Below are positions 1 through 8,992 of a DNA stretch of 64,000 nt, piece by piece. The notes below the pieces were generated by a model. The model saw only the letters and a list, made by a program, of their open reading frames with translations. It searched no databases and had not been told where the DNA came from. Origin of the DNA: Phytohabitans suffuscus (GTDB lineage Bacteria > Actinomycetota > Actinomycetes > Mycobacteriales > Micromonosporaceae); NCBI RefSeq assembly GCF_011764565.1, contig NZ_AP022871.1, forward strand, positions 8,370,320-8,434,319, written 5' to 3'. The position numbers and the translations under genes were made by a program. Position 1 is the first letter of the stretch, and the number at the start of each line of letters is the position of its first letter.

Positions 1-80
1 TGCCCGCGGGAGCGTGCGGTCCGCAGGTGAGGCGGGCCGGGGTGTATCGGGGTCCGGGGTGTATCGGGGTTTGGGTGGGT

Positions 81-935
81 TCAGGGTAGGGACGCCTGGA
101 TGCGTCCGCCGATCTCGCGGGTGCGTAGCAGGGGTTGGTCGGTGGCGGCGGGGCCGGTCAGGACGGCGCCGTCGGCGAGGCGGAAGGTGCTGCCGTGCCA
201 GGGGCAGACGAGGCAGTCGGCGCCGTCGACGGTGACCAGTTCGCCCTCGGCGAGGGGGCCGGTCTGGTGGCCGCAGTGGGCGATCATCGCGGTGACGCCG
301 GACTCGGTGCGGGTGACCAGGACGGGGACGTCGCCGATGCGGGCCTTCAGCGGTTGGCCGTCGGCGAGTGCGTCGCGTGCGCACAGGTCCTGCCAGCCTT
401 CGGGGATCTGGCGCAGGAACGGTTCGGCCTGGTTGACGGCGGCGGCCTGCCGGTAGCTCAGGTGGCCGCCGAGGTAGGCGCCCAGGCTGGCGCTGGCCAG
501 GCCGGCGTAGGCGAGCCGCCGGCCGAGGCGGTGGTTGCCGGTGAGCCGGGCGATCAGGGAGCCGGTGTAGAGGCCGATCGCGGCGAGGTTGGCGGAGGCG
601 TGCACGAGGCCGGTGCGGCGTTGCTCGCGCGACAGCGACGCCCAGTCGTTGAGGCCGGCGAGCGCGGCGGGTATCGCGCCGGCGGTGCCGAGGCCGGTGA
701 GCACCGTGCCGGCGCGGTGGGTGCCGGGGATGCCGTCGACCACGGCGGCGCTCAGCCATGCTCCCACGGGGACCTGCACGAGCGCGGGATGCAGCGGATG
801 GCCGAGCCACACGCCGTGCAACGCGTCGCGTACCCGTCCGCGCAGCACGGCCTGCACGCCGCGCTGCAACGGTTCGCCCACCTGGTCCAGCCGGCCGGCC
901 GTCTCCAGCCGGTCCACGAGCATCCGTACCGCCAT
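81..935 (-). CDS. DUF2231 membrane protein with C-terminal Rieske [2Fe-2S] domain
   Basis: A 284-residue protein with an N-terminal membrane part of the DUF2231 type (about residues 45-165, four hydrophobic stretches, with the HPLHPALV motif near 46-53) and a C-terminal Rieske iron-sulfur domain. The cluster ligands are visible as CGH at 221-223 and CPWH at 244-247, the canonical Cys-X-His / Cys-X2-His spacing. Rieske domains of this ferredoxin type transfer electrons. The fusion to DUF2231 is common in actinomycetes, but its substrate is not known. It lies 90 bases downstream of and on the same strand as the clpC-like gene and may be cotranscribed with it. The ATG start gives a full-length domain pair. 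The fold assignment is firm; the function is inferred only at family level. Confidence 0.85.
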   Translation of the reverse strand: MAVRMLVDRLETAGRLDQVGEPLQRGVQAVLRGRVRDALHGVWLGHPLHPALVQVPVGAWLSAAVVDGIPGTHRAGTVLTGLGTAGAIPAALAGLNDWASLSREQRRTGLVHASANLAAIGLYTGSLIARLTGNHRLGRRLAYAGLASASLGAYLGGHLSYRQAAAVNQAEPFLRQIPEGWQDLCARDALADGQPLKARIGDVPVLVTRTESGVTAMIAHCGHQTGPLAEGELVTVDGADCLVCPWHGSTFRLADGAVLTGPAATDQPLLRTREIGGRIQASLP

Positions 936-1025
936 GGGACGTGGTGTTTCCCTGCTCGGCGCCGGGCAAACGGCGGTCCCGTACGGTGTCGAGGCGCCCC
1001 GGATCCGGGACGCCTCGACGGGTGT

Positions 1026-3500
1026 TCAGGGGACCCGCGCGGCGCGGTCGGCGGTGCGGAACACCAGCGTGGCGTCGCCGGCGGTGGGGTCGCCGTCGCA
1101 GTCGACGACGACGGTCTGGCCGGGGCGCAGCTCGTTGAACAGGATGCGTTCGGCGAGGCCGTCCTCGACCTCCCGCTGGATGGTGCGGCGCAGGGGCCGG
1201 GCGCCGAGGGCGGGGTCGAAGCCCTTCGCCGCCAGGTACCGCCGGGCGCTGTCGGTGACCTCCAGGCCCAGGTCCCTGCCGCGCAGCCGGGCGCCGGTCC
1301 GGGCGAGCATGACGTCGACGATCTGCCGCATCTGGGCCGGTGTGAGCTGCGGAAACACGATGGTGTCGTCGACCCGGTTGAGGAGCTCGGGGCGGAAGTG
1401 TCGCTTGAGCTCGCCGTCGACCTTCTGCTTCATCCGCTCGTACACGGCCTCGGTGCCCGACCCGCTCTGGAAGCCGACGGGGAGGCGGTGCGTGATGTCG
1501 CGAGTGCCGAGGTTGGTGGTCAGGATGATGACCGTGTTCTTGAAGTCCACGGTCCGGCCCTGGCCGTCGGTGAGCCGGCCGTCCTCCAGGATCTGCAGGA
1601 GGGTGTTGAACACGTCCGGGTGCGCTTTCTCGATCTCGTCGAAGAGCACCACGGAGAACGGGCGGCGGCGGACCTTCTCGGTCAGCTGCCCGCCTTCGTC
1701 GTAGCCGACGTACCCGGGCGGGGCGCCGACGAGACGGGAGATCGTGTACCGGTCGTGGAACTCGGACATGTCCAGCTGGATCAGCGCGTCCTCGGACCCG
1801 AACAGGAACTCGGCCAGGGCTTTGGACAGTTCGGTCTTGCCGACGCCGGACGGGCCGGCGAAGATGAACGACCCGGACGGCCGCTTCGGGTCTTTGAGGC
1901 CGGCGCGGGTGCGGCGGATGGCCTTGGAGACGGCCTTGACCGCGTCTTCCTGGCCGACGACCCGCTTGTGCAGCTCGTCCTCCATCCGCAGCAGCCGGGA
2001 GGTTTCTTCCTCGGTCAGCTTGTAGACGGGGATACCGGTCCAGCTGGACAGGACTTCGGCGATCTGCTCGTCGTCGACCTCGCAGACGGTGTCGAGGTCG
2101 GTGGTCCTCCACGTGTTCTCCCGCTGCGCCTTCTGACCCAGCAGCTGCTTCTCCTTGTCCCGCAACTGCGCCGCCCGCTCGAAGTCCTGCGCGTCGATCG
2201 CGGACTCCTTGTCCCGGCGGACCTGCGCGATCCGCTCGTCGAAGTCCCGCAGGTCCGGGGGTGCGGCCATCCGCCGGATCCGCATCCGGGCGCCCGCCTG
2301 GTCGATCAGGTCGATGGCCTTGTCGGGCAGGTAGCGGCCGGAGATGTACCGGTCGGCCAGGGTGGCGGCGGCGACCAGGGCGGCGTCGGTGATCGAGACC
2401 CGGTGGTGCGCCTCGTACCGGTCCCGCAGCCCTTTCAGGATCTCGATCGCCTGGGCCCGGGTCGGCTCGTCGACCTGGACGGGCTGGAAGCGGCGGGCCA
2501 GCGCGGCGTCCTTCTCGAAGTACTTCTGGTACTCGGCGTTGGTCGTCGCGCCGACGGTGTGCAGGTCGCCGCGGGCCAGCAACGGCTTCAGGATGCTCGC
2601 CGCGTCGATCGCGCCCTCGGCCGCGCCGGCGCCGACCAGGGTGTGGATCTCGTCGACGAACAGGATGATGTCGCCGCGGGTGCGGCACTCCTTCACGACC
2701 TTCTTCAGCCGCTCCTCGAAGTCGCCCCGGTAGCGGGATCCGGCGACCAGGCCGGCGAGGTCCAATGTGTACACGTGCTTGCCCTTGAGCGTCTCGGGCA
2801 CCTCGCCGCTGACGATCCGCTGGCACAGCCCTTCCACGACGGCGGTCTTGCCGACGCCGGGCTCACCCACGAGCACCGGGTTGTTCTTGGTGCGGCAGGA
2901 GAGCACGATCATCACCTGCTCGATCTCCCGGTCGCGGTCGATCACCGGGTCGAGCTTTCCGCTGCGGGCGTCCTGGGTGAGGTTGTGGCCGTACTGGTCG
3001 AGGACCGTGGACGGGGTGGGGACGGGCTCGCCTGCGGGCGCCATCCCTGTGGGCGCCTTCTCCGCGTGGCCGGAGACCAGCTGGATCACCCGCTGCCGCA
3101 CCCGGCCGAGGTCGGCGCCGAGCTTGACCAGCACCTGGGCGGCGACGCCCTCACCCTCGCGGATCAGCCCGAGCAGGATGTGCTCGGTGCCGATGTAGTT
3201 GTGCCCGAGCTGCAACGCCTCGCGCAGCGACAGCTCCAGGACCTTCTTGGCCCGCGGCGTGAACGGGATGTGCTGGCCCGCCGCCTGCTGACCCTGGCCG
3301 ATGATCTCCTCGACCTGCTGGCGTACCCCCTCCAGGGAGACGCCCAGGCTCTGCAGCGACCGGGCGGCGACGCCGTCGCCCTCGTGGATCAGGCCGAGCA
3401 GGATGTGCTCGGTGCCGATGTAGTCGTGGTTGAGCATCCGGGCCTCTTCCTGGGCCAGGACCACGACCCGGCGAGCGCGGTCGGTGAACCTTTCGAACAC
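1026..3500 (-). CDS. clpC: ClpC-family AAA+ unfoldase (ClpC paralogue)
   Basis: An 824-residue Hsp100 unfoldase: double Clp N-domain (about 1-145), AAA1 with Walker A GEPGVGKT at 212-219, coiled middle domain with a UVR-like segment at about 430-455, and AAA2 with Walker A GPSGVGKT at 549-556. ClpC delivers unfolded proteins to ClpP. I place the start at GTG 3500, giving VFERFTDRARR, the family's invariant N-terminus, with GAGG about 11 bases upstream; the frame stays open another 57 codons but that part is unlike ClpC. Several normally invariant positions differ: VIGRE is VIDRD, DEAG is DQAG, and the ClpP-docking loop tripeptide LGF appears to be VGF. This suggests a secondary paralogue rather than the housekeeping ClpC. 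Gene identity is firm; the paralogue status is inference. Confidence 0.9.
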   Translation of the reverse strand: MFERFTDRARRVVVLAQEEARMLNHDYIGTEHILLGLIHEGDGVAARSLQSLGVSLEGVRQQVEEIIGQGQQAAGQHIPFTPRAKKVLELSLREALQLGHNYIGTEHILLGLIREGEGVAAQVLVKLGADLGRVRQRVIQLVSGHAEKAPTGMAPAGEPVPTPSTVLDQYGHNLTQDARSGKLDPVIDRDREIEQVMIVLSCRTKNNPVLVGEPGVGKTAVVEGLCQRIVSGEVPETLKGKHVYTLDLAGLVAGSRYRGDFEERLKKVVKECRTRGDIILFVDEIHTLVGAGAAEGAIDAASILKPLLARGDLHTVGATTNAEYQKYFEKDAALARRFQPVQVDEPTRAQAIEILKGLRDRYEAHHRVSITDAALVAAATLADRYISGRYLPDKAIDLIDQAGARMRIRRMAAPPDLRDFDERIAQVRRDKESAIDAQDFERAAQLRDKEKQLLGQKAQRENTWRTTDLDTVCEVDDEQIAEVLSSWTGIPVYKLTEEETSRLLRMEDELHKRVVGQEDAVKAVSKAIRRTRAGLKDPKRPSGSFIFAGPSGVGKTELSKALAEFLFGSEDALIQLDMSEFHDRYTISRLVGAPPGYVGYDEGGQLTEKVRRRPFSVVLFDEIEKAHPDVFNTLLQILEDGRLTDGQGRTVDFKNTVIILTTNLGTRDITHRLPVGFQSGSGTEAVYERMKQKVDGELKRHFRPELLNRVDDTIVFPQLTPAQMRQIVDVMLARTGARLRGRDLGLEVTDSARRYLAAKGFDPALGARPLRRTIQREVEDGLAERILFNELRPGQTVVVDCDGDPTAGDATLVFRTADRAARVP

Positions 3501-3715
3501 GACTCTCACGTCCTCGCGGCGAGGCCCCACGCACCCCGCCCGACAGACGCGCGCGTGCGCACGGCGACGGTGAAGGTGTGTGCGCTGAGTCGGAGCCTCT
3601 TGGCGTCGGCGCGCGGCCCGCGTGGGGGCCTCGCTACGCTCGTGCAGGCGCGCTGCCGCTCCACCATACAACGGGGTGGGTCCCCCGGGCTTACGATGAC
3701 CCGAGGGAGGGCGCG

Positions 3716-4567
3716 ATGACCGGCGGTGGGCAGCGACGATCCGTACCAGATCGGGCTCGCAGGCGCGCCATCCGCGCCCTGGCGGCTCGGCTCGGCGTGG
3801 CGTACTCGGTCGCCGCGCGCCTGCTGGAGGCCCGCGACACGCCGTCCGGCGCGGGTGGGCGCCACCTGACGCTGTTCGCCCCGCGCGAACACCGCACCTT
3901 CCACTCCCGGGTCGGCGACACCCGGCTGGCCGCCGACCTCCCGCTGGGCCGGGCCACCCACCTGACCGGGCGCTTCCCGCCGCGGCGGGCGCTGGGGCTC
4001 TACGACGGCGCCGGCCGCCAGACCACGCTGGCGATGCTCTACCTCGCGGTGGCGCACGAGTCGCCGGCGCTCGTCCCGCTGCCGGCCGAGCTGGCCTGGG
4101 TCGCCGAGCTGGGCGAGGAGACCGCGGTCGACGTCACCTGCGCCGCGCTGGACCGCGCCGCGCGCCGCGCGCTCGACGACGACCGCTGGCGGCTGTGGAC
4201 CCGGGTCGACCAGGCGCTGGCGGCCAACCAGTCCAATGCGGACTGGCGGCTGCGCGACGCGGCGCGGGGCCTGGGCCGGGAGCTGCGCTCGGTGAGCCTG
4301 CGCGGCTCGCTCGACGGCGCCCGGCACACCCTCGACGCGCTGCTCGTCGCGGCGTACGAGGGCCACGCGCCGGGCACCCGGGTGCGGGCGCCGGGCCCGC
4401 CGTGGTCCGGCCTGACCGGCACGGTGGTCGGCGTCCGCTGGCCGGCGGCCGGGCCGCCATCGGGGTACGAGGTGCGCTTCGACGCCGACCCGGCCGTCCG
4501 GGAGCTGGGCGCCGGCGAGGTGGTTCCCGCCGACCAGCCGGCCGCCCCGCAGCCCGCCGCGACCTGA
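3716..4567 (+). CDS. hypothetical protein
   Basis: A 283-residue soluble protein that I do not recognise as a named family. The start at ATG 3716 is chosen because a strong Shine-Dalgarno (GGGAGG) lies five bases upstream; the open frame extends further 5' but into the clpC promoter region. The N-terminus (about 5-30) is Arg/Ala-rich and helical and resembles short helix-turn-helix-like segments of actinomycete hypothetical proteins. The C-terminal 60 residues are Pro/Gly-rich and contain a segment (GTRVRAPGPPWSGLTGTVVG) that looks like a small beta-barrel or KOW-like module. It is divergent from the ClpC paralogue with about 215 bases between the starts, so the two could share regulation. 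Coding potential is convincing from GC3 bias and the ribosome binding site; function is unknown. Confidence 0.7.
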   Translation: MTGGGQRRSVPDRARRRAIRALAARLGVAYSVAARLLEARDTPSGAGGRHLTLFAPREHRTFHSRVGDTRLAADLPLGRATHLTGRFPPRRALGLYDGAGRQTTLAMLYLAVAHESPALVPLPAELAWVAELGEETAVDVTCAALDRAARRALDDDRWRLWTRVDQALAANQSNADWRLRDAARGLGRELRSVSLRGSLDGARHTLDALLVAAYEGHAPGTRVRAPGPPWSGLTGTVVGVRWPAAGPPSGYEVRFDADPAVRELGAGEVVPADQPAAPQPAAT

Positions 4568-4625
4568 GACGACCCCGGGCCGTCCGGCCGGGATCCCGGC
4601 GGCCCCCGGGCCGTCCCGGTCGATC

Positions 4626-4705
4626 CCCTGTGGCCCCTGGGCGGTCGCCGGTCGGCGTCGGCGGTCCCTGTGGCCCCTGGGCCGTCCCCGGCCGGCGTCC
4701 GCGAT
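4626..4705. repeat. two-copy 40-bp tandem repeat
   Basis: Two imperfect 40-base copies start at 4626 and 4666, each beginning CCCTGTGGCCCCTGGGC. They lie between the 3' ends of two convergent genes, just before a strong hairpin. Confidence 0.6.
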
Positions 4706-4725
4706 CCGTGCGGACGCCGGCCGGG
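4687..4725. terminator. bidirectional hairpin terminator candidate
   Basis: Perfect 16-base inverted repeat (CCCGGCCGGCGTCCGC and its complement) with a 7-base loop between convergent genes ending at 4567 and 4742. There is no U-tract, as is usual for actinomycete terminators. Confidence 0.65.
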
Positions 4726-4741
4726 CCGCCTCGACCTCCGC

Positions 4742-7390
4742 TCAGTTTCTGATCTCGAACCTCCGCGCCGCCGACCAGGCGCCGGGTGTGCCGTCGCCGC
4801 CGACGGCGCGCACCCGCCACCACATCCGCTGGGTGGGAAGCCCGGTCGCGGTGTGCTGGGACGCGGCGGCCGGCGCTTCGAGCGTGTACGGGGCCTGGAA
4901 GTTCTGGCTGTTGTCGATCTGGATGAGGTAGCTGGCGGCCCCGGACACGTCACCCCAGTCGAAGGTGATCGCCGTGCCGGGCCGGATCCGCGCGTCGCTG
5001 CCCGGGCTCAGCAGCGCCGGAGCCGCCAGCGGCTGCCCCGGCGTGGCCGTCGGGCCGGGAGCCGGCGTCGTCGGAGCCGGCGTTGTCGGAGCCGGCGTGG
5101 TCGGGGTGGGGGCCGGCGTCGCCGGAGTCGGGGCCGGCGGGGTCGTCGGGCCAGGGGTCGGTGCCGGGGGCGTTCCCGGGCCGGCGGTGAGCTTCGCGAT
5201 CCACGCCTCGGCGCCGAGGATGAACGCGTCGCCGCTGTAGACGCGGTCGAAGGCGCCGCTGGTGGTCGGGAAGTCCGCCGACGTGGTACGGCCGCTGAGG
5301 TAGACGGCGCCGGTCGGGTCGAGCGCCACGTCGAGCGCGCCGTCGTTGCTGGTCCCGCCGAGGAAGGTGGCGTACTCGAGCGCGGTGGCGGTGGGGTTGA
5401 GCTTGGCCACGTACGCGTCCGACCCGCCGTTGAACGTGGGGTCCAGGGCGTCGGGCGTCACGAACGCGTCCGCCGCGAGCGAGCCGCCGGCCAGCCAGAG
5501 GCTGCCGTCCGCGGTGACCGCCCCGGCGCCGGCGCCGGCCCCGCCGAGGAACGTCGAGTAGACCAGCGCCGAGCCGCTCGGGTCCAGCTTCGCCGCGAAC
5601 GACTGGCTGGTGCCGTCGAACGTGGTGTCGAACGTGCCGGGCGTGGTGGGGAAGCCGGGGGACTGGGTGCCGCCGAGGAGGTACGCGTTGCCGAGCGCGT
5701 CCAGCGCGACGTCGCTGACGCTGTCCTGCTTGGGCCCGCCCAGGAACGTGGAGTACACCAGCGCCGAGCCGGTCGCGTTCAGCTTGGTGACGAAGCCCTC
5801 GAACAGGTCGATGAAGTCGCCGCCGCTGTGCACCGGCTGGAGCGACCCGGGCGTGGTCGGGAAGCCCGCCGACCTCGTCGAGCCGGCGACCACCGCGTTG
5901 CCCGCCGCGTCGACGGCGATCCCGCCGGGCAGCTCGTTGTCGGTGCCGCCGAGCCGCGTGGAGTAGACCAGCTGCGAGCCGGACGCGTTGAACTTCGCCA
6001 CGAACGCGTCGTACTCGCCGTTCGCCGTGGTGTCGAACGCGCCCGAGGTGGTCGGGAAGTTGCTCGACGCGGTCTGCCCGGCCACGTACGCCTGGCCGCT
6101 GCCGTCCACCGCCAGCGCGAGGATGTCGTCGAAGTCGAACCCGCCGAGGAACGTCGAGTAGACCAGCGCCGAGCCGCTCGGGTTCAGCTTCGCCAGGTAC
6201 GCGTCGTACTGGTCGATGCCGCAGCGCGGGCAGCTGTCCACGTTGAACGTACGGTCGTAGGCGTTGCTCGTGGTCGGGAAGTTGGACGACCTCGTCTGGC
6301 CGGCCACGTACGCGTTCCCGGCGGCGTCGACGGCCACGTCACGGCCCCAGTCGAAGTTGCTGCCGCCCAGGAACGTGGAGTAGACCAGCCCGGTGCCGGC
6401 CGGGTTGAGCTTCGCCACGAACGCGTCCAGGTCGTTGCTGGCCGACCCGGTCCGGTCGAACGCGCCGGGCGTCGTCGGGAACGTCGGCGACTGGGTGAAG
6501 CCGGTGACGTAGGCGCTGCCCGCCGCGTCGACCGCGATCGCCGCGCCGGTCTGGTTGCCGAAGCCGCCGAGGAACGTGGAGTACTCCAGACCCGGGTCGA
6601 TGACCAGCTCGCGCGCCGGGTCGTGGCCGCCGACCGCGAAGCCGTACGAGGTCCCGCCCGCGCCCGCCAGCAGGTACCGGCTCTCGACCGGCACCCGCTC
6701 GCCGCCGACCACCTGGTACGACACCGGCGGCGTGTCGCGCAGCACCCCGGTGCCGGTGTCGACGAGCAGGGCGCCCGTGGCGTCGGTGGCCAGGCCGCCC
6801 GCGCCCCGGTAGGCGAGCCGGATGTCGTCGATCCGCGCGCCGGGCGCCACGTGGAACTCGTACTTGAGCACGCCGTCCCGCCCCGTGACGGCCATGTCCA
6901 CGCCGGGCCACAGGTCGCGGTAGCGGATCTCGCCGTACGTCGGCAGGCCGCCACGCGAGCCGGCCGGCGCCTGCGCCCGCAGGTAGCTGACCGTGGTGGC
7001 CGTCCGGTCCGCGACACCCACGGACACATCCGGATTTGCGTCAATGAAATCCAGGAAGAGATTGACGCCTGTCGTGCGATCCGGCTCCAACAGGGACATC
7101 GCCAGCGAATCGGGCGTGAAGTAGAAGCCGTACCGCCTGCCCTGGGCGAGGTACCGCACCTGCCCGTCGGCCTGTCCCCGGTTCTCGACGAACGTCAGCG
7201 GCAGGCGCGCGTACGCCTCCGCCACCTGCGCGGACCCGCCCGCCGCCCCGGTCTGGGCGGCGACCTTCCGCTCGGGACCGGCGCCGAACCCGCCGCCCAC
7301 CTGCACCAGAACCGTCGTGGCCAGCAATGCCGCGAGTGCGCCCAGAACGACGGTCAGGTGACGTCGTTCAACACTCAACAAACGTCTCAT
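4742..7390 (-). CDS. secreted SBBP-repeat (beta-propeller) protein with FnIII-like C-terminus
   Basis: An 882-residue exported protein. The start at ATG 7390 gives a signal peptide (MRRLLSVE followed by a hydrophobic core ending near residue 30); the frame is open 27 codons further upstream but loses this. After a non-repetitive N-terminal domain (about 50-280) there are seven repeats of about 75 residues, each opening with a YSTFLGG-type motif and containing AVD..GNAYV, which is the SBBP (beta-propeller) repeat signature. A Pro/Thr-rich linker (about 740-785) leads to a fibronectin-III-like domain with WGDVSGAASYLIQID and WWRVRAV. Such proteins are cell-surface or extracellular and probably bind ligands or surfaces; no catalytic site is visible. 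It stands alone between a hypothetical gene and repeat island 1. Confidence 0.85.
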   Translation of the reverse strand: MRRLLSVERRHLTVVLGALAALLATTVLVQVGGGFGAGPERKVAAQTGAAGGSAQVAEAYARLPLTFVENRGQADGQVRYLAQGRRYGFYFTPDSLAMSLLEPDRTTGVNLFLDFIDANPDVSVGVADRTATTVSYLRAQAPAGSRGGLPTYGEIRYRDLWPGVDMAVTGRDGVLKYEFHVAPGARIDDIRLAYRGAGGLATDATGALLVDTGTGVLRDTPPVSYQVVGGERVPVESRYLLAGAGGTSYGFAVGGHDPARELVIDPGLEYSTFLGGFGNQTGAAIAVDAAGSAYVTGFTQSPTFPTTPGAFDRTGSASNDLDAFVAKLNPAGTGLVYSTFLGGSNFDWGRDVAVDAAGNAYVAGQTRSSNFPTTSNAYDRTFNVDSCPRCGIDQYDAYLAKLNPSGSALVYSTFLGGFDFDDILALAVDGSGQAYVAGQTASSNFPTTSGAFDTTANGEYDAFVAKFNASGSQLVYSTRLGGTDNELPGGIAVDAAGNAVVAGSTRSAGFPTTPGSLQPVHSGGDFIDLFEGFVTKLNATGSALVYSTFLGGPKQDSVSDVALDALGNAYLLGGTQSPGFPTTPGTFDTTFDGTSQSFAAKLDPSGSALVYSTFLGGAGAGAGAVTADGSLWLAGGSLAADAFVTPDALDPTFNGGSDAYVAKLNPTATALEYATFLGGTSNDGALDVALDPTGAVYLSGRTTSADFPTTSGAFDRVYSGDAFILGAEAWIAKLTAGPGTPPAPTPGPTTPPAPTPATPAPTPTTPAPTTPAPTTPAPGPTATPGQPLAAPALLSPGSDARIRPGTAITFDWGDVSGAASYLIQIDNSQNFQAPYTLEAPAAASQHTATGLPTQRMWWRVRAVGGDGTPGAWSAARRFEIRN

Positions 7391-7487
7391 GACTGCATGC
7401 ACGCAGACGATCGCGCGGGCGTTCACCGACCCCGATCGATCCCATGCGCCCCTCGGCCGCGGTTCGAGCACGGTTCGAGCATGATGC

Positions 7488-7552
7488 GAGCTACCGCGAC
7501 GTCCGCGGTGGTCCGGACCGTCGCTCCCGCGGCCTCACCCTCCGCGCTCCAC
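7488..7552 (+). repeat. family B repeat, copy 1
   Basis: About 60 bases beginning GAGCTACCGCGACG, containing the palindrome GGTCCGGACC and ending CCTCACCCTCCGCG. Copies at 8653 (minus), 18867 (plus) and 40455 (minus) are over 85 percent alike by eye. Confidence 0.85.
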
Positions 7553-7792
7553 ACCCGACCCGCCCGACCCGCCGGTCACGCGGCGGCGTCATCACCGAGA
7601 TCCCGTTTCGGCCAGCGGAGATCAGGCGCGTGCGGGATCCGATGTGGACAAAGCGGCCCCGGAAGGTCCCTGGAGGTCGGGTCGGTGGCCCGTCTATACG
7701 CCGGCCGGCCCACTATCCTCATCGGATCGGTGAGGTCGGCCTGCTCGTGGACCCCAGCTGCCCCTGTCTCTCGCCCGCACGGCCCGCGGCCA

Positions 7793-7844
7793 CGGATCGT
7801 GGTATGAATCTGCCCCCATAGGGGCGGATCCGTACCACGATCCG
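7793..7844 (-). repeat. family A structured repeat, copy A1
   Basis: Perfect 12-base arms (CGGATCGTGGTA at 7793-7804 and its complement at 7833-7844) around an apical hairpin GCCCC/GGGGC. The orientation is set by the asymmetric core GGATCCGCCCC, read on the minus strand. Five other copies occur in the window. Confidence 0.85.
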
Positions 7845-8211
7845 CTGGAACCGGTGCCCCGGCTCCAGGAGCGAGGGGACAAAGCGGCAGAAAGCACTGT
7901 GTGCGGAGACCCGAAAGCGCCACACCGCCTCGGATTCCGGAACCTTGAGCGCACGGTCCGATCCGCCGCGATCGCCAATCGAACCGCCGAAATCGCCTGG
8001 TTTGTGCCTGTCGAGCGGATGATTGTGGACGTCGACCGCCCCAGAGGACTCTGCTGGTTAATGAAGGTAGGTCCGTGACCTGCGGAAATGCCGGTCTGGA
8101 GAGTATTCGGGGTGGCGGTCTGTGTAGACGTGCAGCTTCCGCGTGCCTGGGCTTGACCCGAGACGGGTTCGCCGGTCGTGATCAGATCCGTTTCGTTCCG
8201 CACTGGCTGCT

Positions 8212-8278
8212 GGTGATCGTTCGCCCAGAGTCCGCGTCCGGGCCGGCGCATCACGTGGATTTCGGGCGAACGATCACC
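8212..8278. repeat. 15-bp perfect inverted repeat with 37-base spacer
   Basis: GGTGATCGTTCGCCC at 8212-8226 is perfectly complementary to 8264-8278. The layout resembles family A but the arm sequence is different and no second copy was found in the window. Confidence 0.75.
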
Positions 8279-8652
8279 GCGCCGATCGCTCCTTCGATAC
8301 TCCCGGCTACGTCTCCGCAGGTCACGACGTCCGCGAATTCGCCAGCAGAGTCCCCATGGGGCAGTTGAGGTCCACGATCACGCGGCCGGGTGTGCACCTG
8401 CGGGCTACAAATCAGCGCCGAGCGGATAAACGGGCGAAATCACCTGTGCGGTAAGGGCCGCTCCGCGCGCACGGCGAGGTGCCGGACCCCTTCGACCTTG
8501 CGGGCCTGTGTCGCGGAGGTGGCGGCCAGCGTGGTGCGGGCCTAGTCCGATGCGCGGGCCTGCGTCTCGGAGGTGGCGCCCAGGGCGGGGCGCCCGATCC
8601 GGTGCGCTGCCGGTGTCCGGTAGCTCGGGGTTCGGGCTGAGATCGGCGGGCG

Positions 8653-8710
8653 GCGGAGGGTGAGGCCGCGGGAGCGACGGTCTGGACCGCGGCGGGCGTC
8701 GCGGTAGCTC
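8653..8710 (-). repeat. family B repeat, copy 2
   Basis: Reverse-oriented copy of the B repeat (ends GTCGCGGTAGCTC on the plus strand). With copy 1 it forms an inverted pair bounding 1.22 kb of non-coding DNA. Confidence 0.85.
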
Positions 8711-8992
8711 GATCTTTGTTTGGGAAGTGCCTGCTGGTCGCGCTGCAACAAACCTGCAAACACCAGGTCTTGCTTCCGGGGAAACCGCTTTCCTACGATG
8801 GCGTTTCATTGATGTTGCGCTTTGGGCCGGGCGAGGGCATTTCGGGCGATGCCACCAGCGGTGCGCGTCGCTGTGCGGGTGATCTGACGCCGCTCGGCCG
8901 ACCGCGTGTCGCCGTGTCCTGTTCGCGTGCCTGTCGGTCGACGGGCGGCGCGAGACCCACGAGCATTCGACGACGAAGGTGAGACAAGGACC

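Larger units (their letters stand above)
7391..8992. other. repeat island 1: non-coding interval
   Basis: About 1.6 kb with no frame showing normal codon bias, a ribosome binding site or a recognisable domain. It holds family B repeats in inverted orientation at each end (7488 and 8710), a family A structured element (7793), a degenerate A relative around 8019-8080, and an unrelated 15-base perfect inverted repeat (8212-8278). The last 250 bases, noticeably less GC-rich, should contain the pectate lyase promoter. Confidence 0.7.

Noticed and set aside
135..3719. A 1194-residue plus-strand open frame across the Rieske and clpC genes
   Set aside because: It is antisense to two genes with full domain matches; its Gly/Val/Asp/Leu-rich composition is what high-GC third positions produce on the opposite strand. 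The same applies to long frames at 4670-7807, 25913-28936, 20768-22120 and 43942-46989.
7793..7844. Family A elements as simple intrinsic terminators
   Set aside because: Only the copy at 22457 sits directly after a stop codon; the others lie hundreds of bases from gene ends, lack T-tracts, and share sequence far beyond what termination requires.
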